A stretch of 64,000 nucleotides of DNA. Origin: Trissonchulus latispiculum. Taxonomy: Eukaryota > Nematoda > Enoplea > Enoplida > Ironidae. Positions within the stretch are counted from its first letter, which is position 1; each line of letters opens with the position of its first letter. Under the pieces are notes generated by a model. The model did no database searches. It saw only the letters and a list, made by a program, of their open reading frames with translations, and was not told the origin of the DNA. Made by a program: the position numbers and the translations under genes. The stretch lies in assembly GCA_030248195.1 (NCBI GenBank), contig JASAND010023148.1, forward strand, positions 16,820 to 80,819. Reading direction: 5' to 3'. This document shows positions 43,768-52,669 of the stretch, in pieces.

Positions 43768-44964
43768 TCAAATTCCCCGTATATATATAATGATTTCAAC
43801 ACCCTGAGGATAACTTGTAGCACTCAACGCCTTACTAAGTTCCATCCGAAGAGAGACGTCTCCCTCTCGAATTAACTGCATGGCGCCGGTGTCAGTGTTA
43901 TCTGGGGTTAGGTCGAAGGCGAAGAAAGCATTACCATCTTTGAAATCTGTGTAGCTGATATAACACCCCTTGTCATCCCCAGCCATATCGAGAGTTTCAA
44001 AAAGGAAAACAAAAGGGAAGGTATACCCACGAGGTTTGGAGAAGTCAATTTTCATGGGTTGTCTAGGAATGTATTCATCCCCACATTTTAGACTAATTTC
44101 GGTAATGTTAATGGTTTCCAGGGTCAGGGGGTCCGCTGTCAAAGAACCGTTAAACGCCTCAGACTTGACTATCCCGATAATCACCTTTCTAGGGAGTTGA
44201 CCAGTGAACACCGAATTTTCGACAATGGTTTGTATGCCTGAGCTCAGATGCCGTGCTACCACTTTTGTACGTCTGATTGGATACTTTGCAGTGTTTCCCT
44301 GAGAGAGAATATTTTCAATGGCTAGGGACATAGAGTCTTGGCACTTAACCTTTCTTACGTACCAGCGCATGTCCTCTACCTTGACTTTGCTGCTTCCCTG
44401 AGAACTGAGACAAAACTCATCCGGATTTCGGTGCAACTCAATTGTCAGTTGACAGTCGCTCAGGAGGTACTTTTCCTGTTTAAACAGATCGCAGTGGATC
44501 GGTGCCATAAACTCAGCGGATTTGGTTGCCACCCAGGTGCCTCTTGTGCCCGAGTCGAACTCACAGCCAGCAGCTTGCAAGTGACCTTCTTTTGCATTGC
44601 GAGAATAATTTAGCATAGTTTCAATGTAGGCCTGGTACGCGTAGTGGGGGCCCGAGTTGTAAATTTCTTTATCAGAGAGTTTGACTATGCAGCGCTGGAA
44701 AAATGTTTTGCCGAAAAGGTTAATAGGAGTCCCAGCATCTCCTTCAATTTTAACCCTAAGATAGAGATAATTTTTGTTTAGATCAAGCATGTACGAGTCT
44801 TTAGGAACGTTAAAACGGTAAGGACCTGAGTCTGTAATTGGATTTTGGGGTCCTATTTCCGCCCAGTACCCATGCTCTACGGCAACTTGAGTAGGTGGAA
44901 CGGAGAATAGGTCCAATTCCGACTTGAACCCAGGTAGAGATAGCGAATCTACTTGCTTAGTCAT
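43768..44964 (-). CDS. Candidate major capsid protein (F54H12.2-like)
   Basis: 398 codons. It starts with a SELDLFSVPPTQVAVEHGYW-type segment, which I associate with the conserved uncharacterised F54H12.2-like family found next to Maverick integrases in many invertebrate genomes. The sequence is rich in beta-strand-like stretches with Pro/Gly turns, compatible with jelly-roll domains, and its length is on the short side for a double jelly roll. It starts 2 nt after the stop of the basic core-like protein and precedes the protease. Capsid role is inferred from context; a structure prediction would settle it. Confidence 0.75.
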   Translation of the reverse strand: MTKQVDSLSLPGFKSELDLFSVPPTQVAVEHGYWAEIGPQNPITDSGPYRFNVPKDSYMLDLNKNYLYLRVKIEGDAGTPINLFGKTFFQRCIVKLSDKEIYNSGPHYAYQAYIETMLNYSRNAKEGHLQAAGCEFDSGTRGTWVATKSAEFMAPIHCDLFKQEKYLLSDCQLTIELHRNPDEFCLSSQGSSKVKVEDMRWYVRKVKCQDSMSLAIENILSQGNTAKYPIRRTKVVARHLSSGIQTIVENSVFTGQLPRKVIIGIVKSEAFNGSLTADPLTLETINITEISLKCGDEYIPRQPMKIDFSKPRGYTFPFVFLFETLDMAGDDKGCYISYTDFKDGNAFFAFDLTPDNTDTGAMQLIREGDVSLRMELSKALSATSYPQGVEIIIYIRGI

Positions 44965-44966
44965 GC

Positions 44967-45380
44967 TTATGTGAATATGTCTAACTTTTGTTTCGGTGGT
45001 CTACCACGTCCCTTTACTCCTTTTATGTTGTTAGATCTAGGTCTTTGACCGATACCTTCGCCTTGTTGAATATGTTCACCAGCAGCAGTTAATGTCTCAC
45101 CAAGAAACTGTTTGCCTCTCCGCTTCGCAGCTGCTTTTATGTCTTCACCTTGGGTTACGTCTGATGCTAGTGCTAATGCATTTTTTGCAAGACTTTTACC
45201 TGCAGATAGACCGACTCGTTTTAGAATTGGAAGTGCGGCTCTAAATAGACCCCTAAAGATGTTTCCTATCCCTGCTCCTCGTTGGTACGGAAGCCCTGCG
45301 TATGCCGGAAGCGCCCCACCAGTTTGAAGTAGGGTTAGCTCCCAAGTGCCCTGAGTTTCGGGTATGTACTGACAGCGCAT
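44967..45380 (-). CDS. Basic core-like protein with Gly-rich motif
   Basis: 137 codons, strongly basic C-terminal half (KAAAKRRGKQF; GVKGRGRPPKQK). A central GAGIGNIFRGLFRAALPILK gives a small amphipathic segment like those of adenovirus-type core or membrane-lytic minor proteins. The GRGRPPK end resembles an AT-hook. Its ATG overlaps the stop of the upstream gene as TAATG (45378-45382), suggesting coupled translation. Likely a DNA-condensing or minor virion protein; assignment from context. Confidence 0.65.
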   Translation of the reverse strand: MRCQYIPETQGTWELTLLQTGGALPAYAGLPYQRGAGIGNIFRGLFRAALPILKRVGLSAGKSLAKNALALASDVTQGEDIKAAAKRRGKQFLGETLTAAGEHIQQGEGIGQRPRSNNIKGVKGRGRPPKQKLDIFT

Positions 45381-46153
45381 TATCGTCGTCTTCGAAAGTG
45401 AAGTTTAACGTAAACCTTTCCGAATGCAAATTGTACAGGCCTCCCCGCGTCATCGTTTATATTGATTTCGACAGTTCCAAACTCTTTGTGGAGGACAGGG
45501 ACGTAATGTGGATTGTGGTACTCCTTATTTACTACCGCCCCGTGAGTCCCCTCGGTCGTCACCACCCGAATTAGAGGTACCAGTGCGTTTCCTATAACTT
45601 GAGGAGCCACCAGGTCACAGTAAACGAAGAGAGAGTAGAAACCTAGTCTAAGATCTGGTTCGGACTCAGCAACGAAAATTATTTTGTCATCTACAGGATC
45701 ACCGTCCCTTTGCATTGGATCAGGGTAGTAGCCTAACATCTTCCAGAGATTTTTGCTCAACTTAACTGTATTAGGGAAGGTCTTTGGTATTGAAAACATT
45801 ACTCTGTGCCTGTAACCATCGAATCTAAATTTAATTGGTGCTCTCTCACCTGTGACGGGGTGTTCCATATTAAGTATAGTGAAATTAATTGCATCGCATA
45901 GATCGTCCACTGTTTCGTAGTGTCGTTTAGGTAGGAGTTTAACCATTGAGGTCTTGTCAGGAAACTTAAAAGAGACGGCCGAGTTAGCTGCAGAAAGATT
46001 ACCCCAAGTCACCGGATACATCATTTCCACAAGAGCAACTTCCCACTCACCTTGTAATTTAATTCTATGAGGGAGCTTTACCCGGTAGTCATTTAGAGAG
46101 TTGGTTTCGAAGTCTCCCGTATTACTGGGGAGGAACATATAGAAATCCGTCAT
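45380..46153 (-). CDS. Candidate minor capsid (penton-like) protein
   Basis: 257 codons. The opening (FYMFLPSNTGDF, then LQGEWEVALVEMMYPVTWGN) is characteristic of a family that accompanies the F54H12.2-like protein in invertebrate Mavericks. Alternating hydrophobic strands suggest a jelly-roll fold. The gene overlaps the integrase end by 32 nt and the next gene by 1 nt. Vertex protein is the most likely role by position and size, but not proven by motif. Confidence 0.65.
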   Translation of the reverse strand: MTDFYMFLPSNTGDFETNSLNDYRVKLPHRIKLQGEWEVALVEMMYPVTWGNLSAANSAVSFKFPDKTSMVKLLPKRHYETVDDLCDAINFTILNMEHPVTGERAPIKFRFDGYRHRVMFSIPKTFPNTVKLSKNLWKMLGYYPDPMQRDGDPVDDKIIFVAESEPDLRLGFYSLFVYCDLVAPQVIGNALVPLIRVVTTEGTHGAVVNKEYHNPHYVPVLHKEFGTVEININDDAGRPVQFAFGKVYVKLHFRRRR

Positions 46154-47177
46154 CTTCAGATATCCAACTATTAAATTTTTCTGGATAGCCTAGCCACTTG
46201 ACAAAATACTCTTTTTTCCTGCCCCTTTTTCTAGTTTTTATTATCTTCTCAACCCAATAAGAGTCTGGTTTATCTACTTTTTGTAACTCCTCGGGATAGA
46301 ATAGACCCTGAATTGGCTCTTCGGCTAGGTCTTCAAGTTCGTACATTCCGCTAGGGTGAATTGCCTTTATTTTGAAAAGTTCCTCGGACCAATTTGGTAG
46401 ATAGCCTTTCTCAAATCTCCCTTTAGTCTTACTTATTCGAACGATATCACGTATTTTAAACTTCTTTTTCAACTTAGAATGCCTACCTAGAAAGATCTCT
46501 CTTACCTTCTCCTCATTCTCTTGGTTAGAAGCCTCAGTTGGAGTCAATTTAATTGTACGGTGCTTTGAATTGTTATAACCACTTACGAAACTCTGGAGGA
46601 CGTCTAGGTACCTGTAGCTCCTTGTTCGTGTAAAGTACTTCCACATTTTTGTCTTCAGGGTTCTGTTAAAACGTTCAACTATGCTACATTTAATGTCTGG
46701 GTTATTGCAGGTGTAGTAGCGAATGTCCTTTGATTTTAGTAAATTTTGGAACTTTTTATTCTGAAACTCTTTCCCTCTGTCACTTAACACTTTCTGGGGT
46801 TTGCGTCCCTGAGCTAGAATGTTTTCAAACGCCGCTGTGATGTCAGCCCCCGATTTGCTTTTTACGGGCTCTACCCAGGCGTACTTGCTGAAGCCGTCAA
46901 TACAGGTGAGTAGGAAGTGGTAATCGTCGTTTTGGTCAGCTAGGTTTGCCATGTCTGCTAAGTCAATTTGCCACTGCTCATCTATATCATGGAATATATA
47001 ACTAAGGTGGGCATACTTTCGCTTAATTGGTTTGTGGACAGAGTAGGTATATTGCTTTCCAAGCCACCCCCTGACCTGTTTTTGAGAAACCCCTGCTGCT
47101 TTCGCCAAAGAATTTATCCCGGAAAATGCCGAGGGTTGGGTGGGATCGTAATATAATTTGGTTAGAAGGTCTTCCAT
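46122..47177 (-). CDS. DD35E integrase with chromodomain (Maverick INT)
   Basis: 351 codons. N-terminal helix-turn-helix-like region, then a catalytic core with Asp72 (WQIDLADM), Asp133 (VLSDRGKEF) and Glu169 (IVERFNRTLK), i.e. 35 residues between the last two. After a basic SH3-like region a chromodomain follows (YWVEKIIKTR, then EYFVKWLGYPEKFNSWI, about residues 305-343). The enzyme inserts the element into host DNA; the chromodomain may steer it to modified histones. It resembles C. elegans F54H12.3. It overlaps both neighbours (16 and 32 nt). All catalytic residues are present. Confidence 0.95.
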   Translation of the reverse strand: MEDLLTKLYYDPTQPSAFSGINSLAKAAGVSQKQVRGWLGKQYTYSVHKPIKRKYAHLSYIFHDIDEQWQIDLADMANLADQNDDYHFLLTCIDGFSKYAWVEPVKSKSGADITAAFENILAQGRKPQKVLSDRGKEFQNKKFQNLLKSKDIRYYTCNNPDIKCSIVERFNRTLKTKMWKYFTRTRSYRYLDVLQSFVSGYNNSKHRTIKLTPTEASNQENEEKVREIFLGRHSKLKKKFKIRDIVRISKTKGRFEKGYLPNWSEELFKIKAIHPSGMYELEDLAEEPIQGLFYPEELQKVDKPDSYWVEKIIKTRKRGRKKEYFVKWLGYPEKFNSWISEDDGFLYVPPQ

Positions 47178-47842
47178 TTTAGTTTTGTCAGTGCTTTATT
47201 GAAATTAAAATGTTTCGGCTTGCGTTTTGCACCTTTTGTACGTTTTCGTTTCGTCCTGACTGTTTTAGGTTGATTTACGCAGCGTCCCGTTCCAAACTGA
47301 AGTCTCTGTCTTACTTTTCGTATCCGTTCAACCGTGTCCGTTATCGAAGGAGTGCCTTTTATTGCTTCCCAACGTTGACGATTGCCGATAAACTCTCTTG
47401 GAACATTACTTTCCCTTAGTGCCTCTGCAAACAATTCCCAACCTCTTGCAGGAGAGACTGTTTTACGGTTGCGCACAAAGTCATGAATTAGGTCGAAGAT
47501 TCTAGAACCCGGCTCTGATTTACCTTTGTATTCAATTTCTCCTTTCTCGTTTACTTTAAAGTCAGGAATAGATTGTACAAAGTCAATGAGGTTTTTCCCT
47601 TTACTCTGTAAAGTTATAGGTAGAGTGGAGACAATGTCGGGAAGAGGCTTTGGTTCGGTTGTTGTTATGTCTAATTTATAGGGCTTTTCCTTTAAAAATC
47701 GTCTTCTGTAGTTGGCCTGCTGGTACTTTTTCAGCTTTGTATCTGCTGAGTCTTTGCTTTTTAACTTTTGAACTACATCCTTTTCAAGAACGTCCTGGTG
47801 CTGATCAAACTCTTCTGGTTTAACTAGGATCGAATACTCCAT
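47162..47842 (-). CDS. Basic hypothetical protein upstream of the integrase
   Basis: 226 codons. A charged N-terminus (KLKSKDSADTKLKKYQQANY), a middle with FDLIHDFVRNRKTVSPARGW, and a very basic C-terminus (RTKRKRTKGAKRKPK). Its start overlaps the previous stop as TAATG (47840-47844). I do not recognise a family by name, but similar basic proteins next to the packaging genes are usual in Maverick relatives; a DNA-binding or scaffold role is an inference. Confidence 0.6.
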   Translation of the reverse strand: MEYSILVKPEEFDQHQDVLEKDVVQKLKSKDSADTKLKKYQQANYRRRFLKEKPYKLDITTTEPKPLPDIVSTLPITLQSKGKNLIDFVQSIPDFKVNEKGEIEYKGKSEPGSRIFDLIHDFVRNRKTVSPARGWELFAEALRESNVPREFIGNRQRWEAIKGTPSITDTVERIRKVRQRLQFGTGRCVNQPKTVRTKRKRTKGAKRKPKHFNFNKALTKLKWKTF

Positions 47843-48177
47843 TATTTTATAAAGCTGCTCGCAATGCCACTGACTATTCCAATTAGTGGACCGAGGAGAG
47901 CTGGAATAAAACCACCCTTTTGAACTATAATTTGCTTTTTGTCTCTAAGTTTAATTTTCTTATCTCTCAAAGTTCGCAATATATTTACGTGTTTGCGTAG
48001 AGCTCTTTTGTCTGCTTCAGTTAGTTCAACGTTTCCAGAAAGTACGTTTTCAATGCAGTCTAGAATAGTTCTGATTAAACTAAGATCACTGCTTTCAATG
48101 ATAGCTTCTCTCACCTTTTTGTTACAGTTACAGAGATGTATGAGACACGGAAGATTGCTTTCAAATCGTTTGGCCAT
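47842..48177 (-). CDS. Small protein with hydrophobic Gly-rich tail
   Basis: 111 codons. A helical, charged body (ALRKHVNILRTLRDKKIKLR) is followed by QKGGFIPALLGPLIGIVSGI at the C-terminus, an amphipathic or membrane-active segment. Proteins with this QKGGF-plus-hydrophobic tail recur in invertebrate Mavericks; I infer a minor virion protein that disturbs membranes. Four AATCAATAAAAAC repeats lie immediately upstream. Confidence 0.6.
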   Translation of the reverse strand: MAKRFESNLPCLIHLCNCNKKVREAIIESSDLSLIRTILDCIENVLSGNVELTEADKRALRKHVNILRTLRDKKIKLRDKKQIIVQKGGFIPALLGPLIGIVSGIASSFIK

Positions 48178-48182
48178 TTTGC

Positions 48183-48267
48183 GTTTTTATTGATTATCAA
48201 TGCTTATTGTTTATCGCGTTTTTATTGATTCTCCCCTGTTTTTATTGATTCCGCGTTTTTATTGATT
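48183..48267 (-). promoter_or_regulatory. Four copies of AATCAATAAAAAC
   Basis: Plus-strand GTTTTTATTGATT at 48183-48195, 48218-48230, 48238-48250 and 48255-48267. The set overlaps the ATPase stop codon and ends 6 nt before the next ATG. Another copy, with GAC in place of GATT, lies at 48939-48950 upstream of the ATPase. It could be a promoter, an expression signal or a set of polyadenylation hexamers (AATAAA). Confidence 0.6.
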
Positions 48268-48889
48268 TCGGTAGGTAAACTCCGGTTCGATCGAAAATAT
48301 CTGTCCTAAGCCTGTACTGCTCTGGGGTTTCTTGGTCGAGGTCAATTAAGAGATAACCGTGGGGTTTTGAGGTTGCGTGGTTGAAAGATTCCATAAAGTA
48401 AGTTGTATTGGTCGGAAACATTTGTCGGGCTAGGTTCATTGCTGTCAGCTTATCTGCTGGATTTTTCATTAAAACTATGTATTGGCAGTTTATCCGGTTA
48501 GTTCTTTGTTTATCATAAAATAAGTCTTGGGTGATGTGTACGACACTGCAGGACCAGTGGTGGCATCCCCGGGTGAACAGTCGAACCAGTTTAGAGTCCT
48601 TTTTTACTTCATCCATTAGGTCGTCAAGAATTAGTAAAATTGGTTCTGTGTTCCCCTTAAGCTGTTCCAAGTCAGGTAAACCCTCAACAAACTTTGCGTT
48701 AATTTTTTCGTAGGCCGCTTGCCACTCCGTAAAACACCAAATAACCCTTTTCGGAGGAGGTCTTATCAATTTATGTGTGTTTTTGACAAGTTTTGACACG
48801 AATGTAGTCTTCCCTGCTTTAGTCGGGGCGGAAACCATGCAGGTAAACGGATGCTTGAAGTAGAGAAATTCACAAGGAATACAAGTCAT
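48242..48889 (-). CDS. Packaging-type ATPase (FtsK/A32 clade, Maverick ATP)
   Basis: 215 codons. Walker A is APTKAGKTT (residues 21-29) and Walker B ILLILDDLMDE (about 84-94). Later RMNCQ-type positions read TNRINCQYIVLMKNPADK, matching the sensor strand region of the family. These ATPases drive genome packaging into the capsid. Length is normal for Mavericks. First gene of the long middle block, preceded by a TATA-like box and an AATAAAAAC motif. Its stop lies inside the motif array. Confidence 0.9.
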   Translation of the reverse strand: MTCIPCEFLYFKHPFTCMVSAPTKAGKTTFVSKLVKNTHKLIRPPPKRVIWCFTEWQAAYEKINAKFVEGLPDLEQLKGNTEPILLILDDLMDEVKKDSKLVRLFTRGCHHWSCSVVHITQDLFYDKQRTNRINCQYIVLMKNPADKLTAMNLARQMFPTNTTYFMESFNHATSKPHGYLLIDLDQETPEQYRLRTDIFDRTGVYLPKSIKTRNQ

Positions 48890-48977
48890 TGAGCTCGTCT
48901 TTTGTAAGATAGATAGGCCCGAGGTAAGCGCTTTCTATGTTTTTATTGACGTCAGCTTGTGACTATTATTGACCGTT

Positions 48978-48984
48978 CTTTATA
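48978..48984 (-). promoter_or_regulatory. TATA-like box upstream of the ATPase
   Basis: TATAAAG on the minus strand, about 90 bp upstream of the ATPase start codon. Confidence 0.35.
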
Positions 48985-49000
48985 TGATGCGTTCAGTCTT

Positions 49001-49288
49001 TCCTTTCCGTCCCTCTGAGTTCTTCCCCCGGGGCTTGGGACCCGGCGTAGGCCCATTACCGGACTCCTACCTACCTAATCTAACATATCTAACCTACGTA
49101 TATACACTACCTAACCTACCTACCTAATCTATATACAGTACCTACTTATTTACAGTAACCTACCTATATACAGTACCTAACCTAGCCCGGCGCATGCAAT
49201 GTTTTTGTTTTTTCTAAGCGATTATTTACAGCAAATGCAATATATGTGCAATATATACAGTAGTCCTTAAAAGGACTGTTGGGATAAA
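49001..49288 (-). terminator. 3' module M3
   Basis: The GC box (49023-49062) is almost identical to that of M1. The T-tract is replaced by CCTACCTAATCTA-type repeats (49070-49190), and the final stem AGTCCTTAAAAGGACT (49262-49277) plus GTTGGGATA matches M1 and M2. It lies 16 nt after the polymerase stop on the minus strand. Confidence 0.6.
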
Positions 49289-49303
49289 GCAAGTACAACA
49301 ATT

Positions 49304-50105
49304 CTATATATCCAAAGGAGCCGTACTTACCCCATCTGCTAGCACTTTTCTTTTGGGATAGAGGTAGGGAAGGGCATCCTTAGTTTGAAAGTATTGTACC
49401 ATTTTATTGTCTATATTCCGAAGTCCCCGATTTTCTCCAGACTTTGTATTTCCCGTTTCTAAAACTTCTTTGAAATCTTCAGGGCAGTATTTATTTAGGG
49501 TTTTGCTTACTCCTTTATGGGAGACCTTACTCGTCTTTCCCCAAGCTAGGTAAGTTTTGCTACAAAGGGCTATTATGCCGTCCCCGGTCCATTCCTCTTT
49601 GAATAAACCTGGTATTCTTTTTTGGCTAGGGTCTAGGACAAAGAAATCTTTAAGGGCCCTTTGCCACCTACTTTCATTTCTAATAGGGACACAATCACTT
49701 AAGTTTTTGGAAGAGCAGGCGAAATAGAGGGAGTCGGTGTCCATTTGACACAATTGGAAAGTTTCGGGCAACAAATTTGGTTTAAGGCAATCGTAATAAA
49801 ATTGTAGCATCCTAAGTTTGGCGTACTGATATACGAAGAACCCAACTAACTCAGGCAACCGGTAAACAATTTTTAACTTTGCTGATTGAACTTCGTATAC
49901 TCCGTTTTCCAAATCATCTAGTCTTCTGAATCTCCACCCGTTGACCTCCCTGCTGGCTGCTGATCTTTGACAATACTTAACATCCATATGCTTTTCAAGG
50001 TTTGTAATAGTCCGACCGTAGTAAGAATTTCCTAAAAGTTTGAACATTTCCCCTTTCAGTGCTAAATCCGGATCAGAATCAGCTGCAGAAATTCTCAAGA
50101 TTCGC
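49304..50105 (-). pseudogene. Protein-primed family B DNA polymerase, C-terminal part
   Basis: About 265 codons remain. Motif B KLLGNSYYG (KxxxNSxYG), motif C QMDTDSLYF (DTDS) and KTYLAWG (KxY) are present, so the palm-thumb part is intact. Everything N-terminal (exonuclease, TPR1, motif A) is missing. The frame runs open to the junction with R1 at 50106, where a stop follows immediately. The enzyme would replicate the element; this copy cannot. Truncated by insertion or recombination rather than by point decay. Confidence 0.9.
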
Positions 50106-51068
50106 TACCTTCACGTGTCCCAGAAACAGGATTAGGATCATACCCTCTTCCACATCTCACATCTGACCGCTTCACCCAAATTCCTTGAACCGCATGACAT
50201 TATTACACTCACATGACGGACCTACTTTGTTTTTCTTTCTTTAATCTTAACCAAATTTAACTTTGTTCATTTTTAAAATTTGTTCTTTTCCAAGAAAAGT
50301 GTTCCAAAGAACACAATTTTGGAACAAAAACTGGTCAGTTGACACTTTGCAAGCCAAGCTGACGAGAAAAGCTCAACACCAACCCAAGTTAATCAAGTAA
50401 AATACCTCCAAAATCGAAACAGATCTTTAAAATTAAGATCTAAACCCCGTGAAGCCTGAAATCCTCAACAATATAGATAAAAAATCTTCGGATTGAGTGT
50501 CGGTTCTAACTATGCTACACAAAGCAAGAATAAGAACCTTACCTTGCAAAAATCAGAAGCCAAATTTAAAAATTTCAAGTCGATTGCTTTCGATTCTGGT
50601 CATTTAAATTTGTTCTTGTTGTTTGCTGCATTAGACAACACAATGTGATGATAATCACCCGACGGTGCAAAGTATTTGTCAGGACACTGGCCCCGTAAGG
50701 TTGGTCAAAAACAACTCAACCAAGTTGCCAGAAGGAGTCTCAAAGCCTGGTCGACATCACGACGGATGACGCCTCCTCCTTTTTAGAAAATGCTCCGTCG
50801 GCCTCAGCGTTGCCATATCTGGCGGCTAGCCCGAGGAGCAGCAAACAGCACAAGTCTTCAATGCAAAAACAACAGCCATAACAGCCTTTGCACCAAAGTG
50901 AGATGAACTCCAAGAGTGCTGTTCAATGATACGGCCTAATACGGGTGGAAGCACAGCGATTGCAATGCGAAACTGCCTTAAAATTAGTACTGCGCGTGCA
51001 TGCATTATGGCAATTTTGAGCTCAATATGAGTAGCCCTACTCTATTCTTTTAGACTTGCCCTTCAAGC
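50106..51068. repeat. Interspersed repeat R1, copy 2
   Basis: Matches 29199-30166. Its left edge cuts the Maverick polymerase. Its right edge is the 8-bp target duplication of the hAT-like element. Confidence 0.9.
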
Positions 51069-51829
51069 TAGAGCTGGGGTCGGTTCCAATTTTCGAAACC
51101 GGTTCCGGTTCCGGTTCTAGGATACCGGTTCCGGTCCCGGTCCCGGTCCCTGTTCCGGTTCCGGTTCCGGTTCTAGCTTCCGGTTCCCGGTTCCAAATAC
51201 AAAGTTTGTAGTTACAAGTTTAGCATTATTTAACATTTGGTACAGTACTCCTGCAGGGCTTATACAGTAGAAATGACAAAGCAATATACTGCAAAACAAG
51301 TGGAATAAAATAATAGTAAACAATTGCTTTGAAGGTTATAGTAATTTCGGAAGTTTTTGGCTTACTTTAGATTTTTTTTTGGTGAGGGCTCGACACCGTT
51401 TAGGCACTGCGTGAGGCCTGTCAGGTGTTTCTCTCCGCAGACCGCAAAACGGACAAGAGACGGAGAGAAGAAGACTACGGATAGAAAACGTAGTCCCCAA
51501 TCCAAGCCGGCGTGCGGTTATTGCAGTCTCGCCCAAGGCAACAAGTGTTGTTCTCTCCAACACAAGTTGCCCCCCGCATACCTATAGAGACTAGGATGGC
51601 TGAAATCTATAAAATGCCCACTTGGAAAGGCAAATGGTGAAAAACAGGGGCTGCAGAAAGGGTCGGAGGGGAGGCCAAGTCTCAAATAGAAAGTTAAGAA
51701 ATGTTCGCTGTTGTCTGGAGCACCGTTTTAAAGAATAGTAATAAAAGAATGATATATATTTGATTGAGCAGCAGAGGTTTACTGTTGATACGAATTAAAG
51801 ACTGAGCATAGGTTAGAAAAGTAAATTCT

Positions 51830-52669
51830 AGTATTCGCTATAACCCAGATTTGACCCTTTTACGTCTCCCTGAAGCGACAGAGTGGACGTTAAGTGAAGG
51901 CGATAGCATGAGTTCTGATCATAGGAGCTTAATACTGTCCCTTGCAACTAACACACGACACTCACCTGGTTATTCCCGCCCTCTCCTAGACAAGTGTGAT
52001 TGGAAAAAGTTTACTGTACAGTTGGAAGAGGACTTGCGCGGTCGTGTCAAGAGCTTGATACTGTGGCTGATCCTTGTTGGCTTTATAATGAGCTAGTCGA
52101 TGCCATAAACCAGACTGCCTGTAGACCAATTCCATTTGGGAGACCGTCCTCACAGCCAAGACTATTTGGTTTGTCCATAGCCGCCAAGAAAGCCGTGGCA
52201 ATTAGACGACGGGCATTGTCAACCTACCTGAAAACAAAGACCAGCAAGGCCAAAGCAGCTTACAACTAATATGCTGCTAAAGCCAGAAGAATTATACAGA
52301 AAAGACGGAAGAAAGTTTGGTCTAGGCATCTTTCAAATTAAAGCCTTCGCCAAGAGCCTCACGAAGCAACCAAACTGTTTAGAAGGCTACGTGGCCAGGA
52401 CAGTTCCGAAAGCAACCAACCGATTGAAGATTCTAACGGAGTGTTGCACTACAACCATGGGAAGAGGGCTAAGTTACTGTTTGCTCATTTTTCCGGAGTG
52501 GGTCTTTCTGACCCATTGCCTAGCTGAATGTGAATTACAAAACGCTACTCGTAACTACGTGTGGCCCAACGGATTCCCTGGAGTAGAAGTGGCCTTGTGG
52601 GGAGCCCAGCAAGAGCTAGTGAAAACCATAAAGTTCTTTAAACTGTCTGAGCTGCTCGAAAAATCTTAA
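51830..52669 (+). pseudogene. LINE ORF2 fragment (endonuclease end and linker to RT)
   Basis: Starts around NPDLTL and SDHRS, the end of an AP-type endonuclease domain. It then passes through DWKKFTVQLEEDL and, in another frame, RRRALSTYLKTKTSKAKAAY, the usual linker before reverse transcriptase; a further frame reads ARRIIQKRRKKVW. At least two frameshifts (about 52045 and 52270). No RT core follows. A retrotransposon relic inserted in or captured by the hAT-like element. Confidence 0.7.

Larger units (their letters stand above)
41300..50105 (-). mobile_element. Maverick/Polinton-type virus-like element, 5' part lost
   Basis: Thirteen intronless minus-strand ORFs in about 8.8 kb include family B DNA polymerase (C-terminal part), packaging ATPase, retroviral-type integrase with chromodomain, adenain-type protease and candidate capsid proteins. 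This is the diagnostic gene set of Polintons/Mavericks and adintovirus-like elements. The integrase and the 398-residue protein look like the Caenorhabditis proteins F54H12.3 and F54H12.2. The upstream end (polymerase N-terminus and left TIR) is missing, cut by repeat R1 at 50106. The downstream TIR was not identified. All ORFs between 48889 and 41567 are open, suggesting a relatively young copy. Confidence 0.9.

Noticed and set aside
43365..43807. Additional ORFs over the protease and capsid genes
   Set aside because: Antisense or out-of-frame shadows of longer ORFs with clear motifs.
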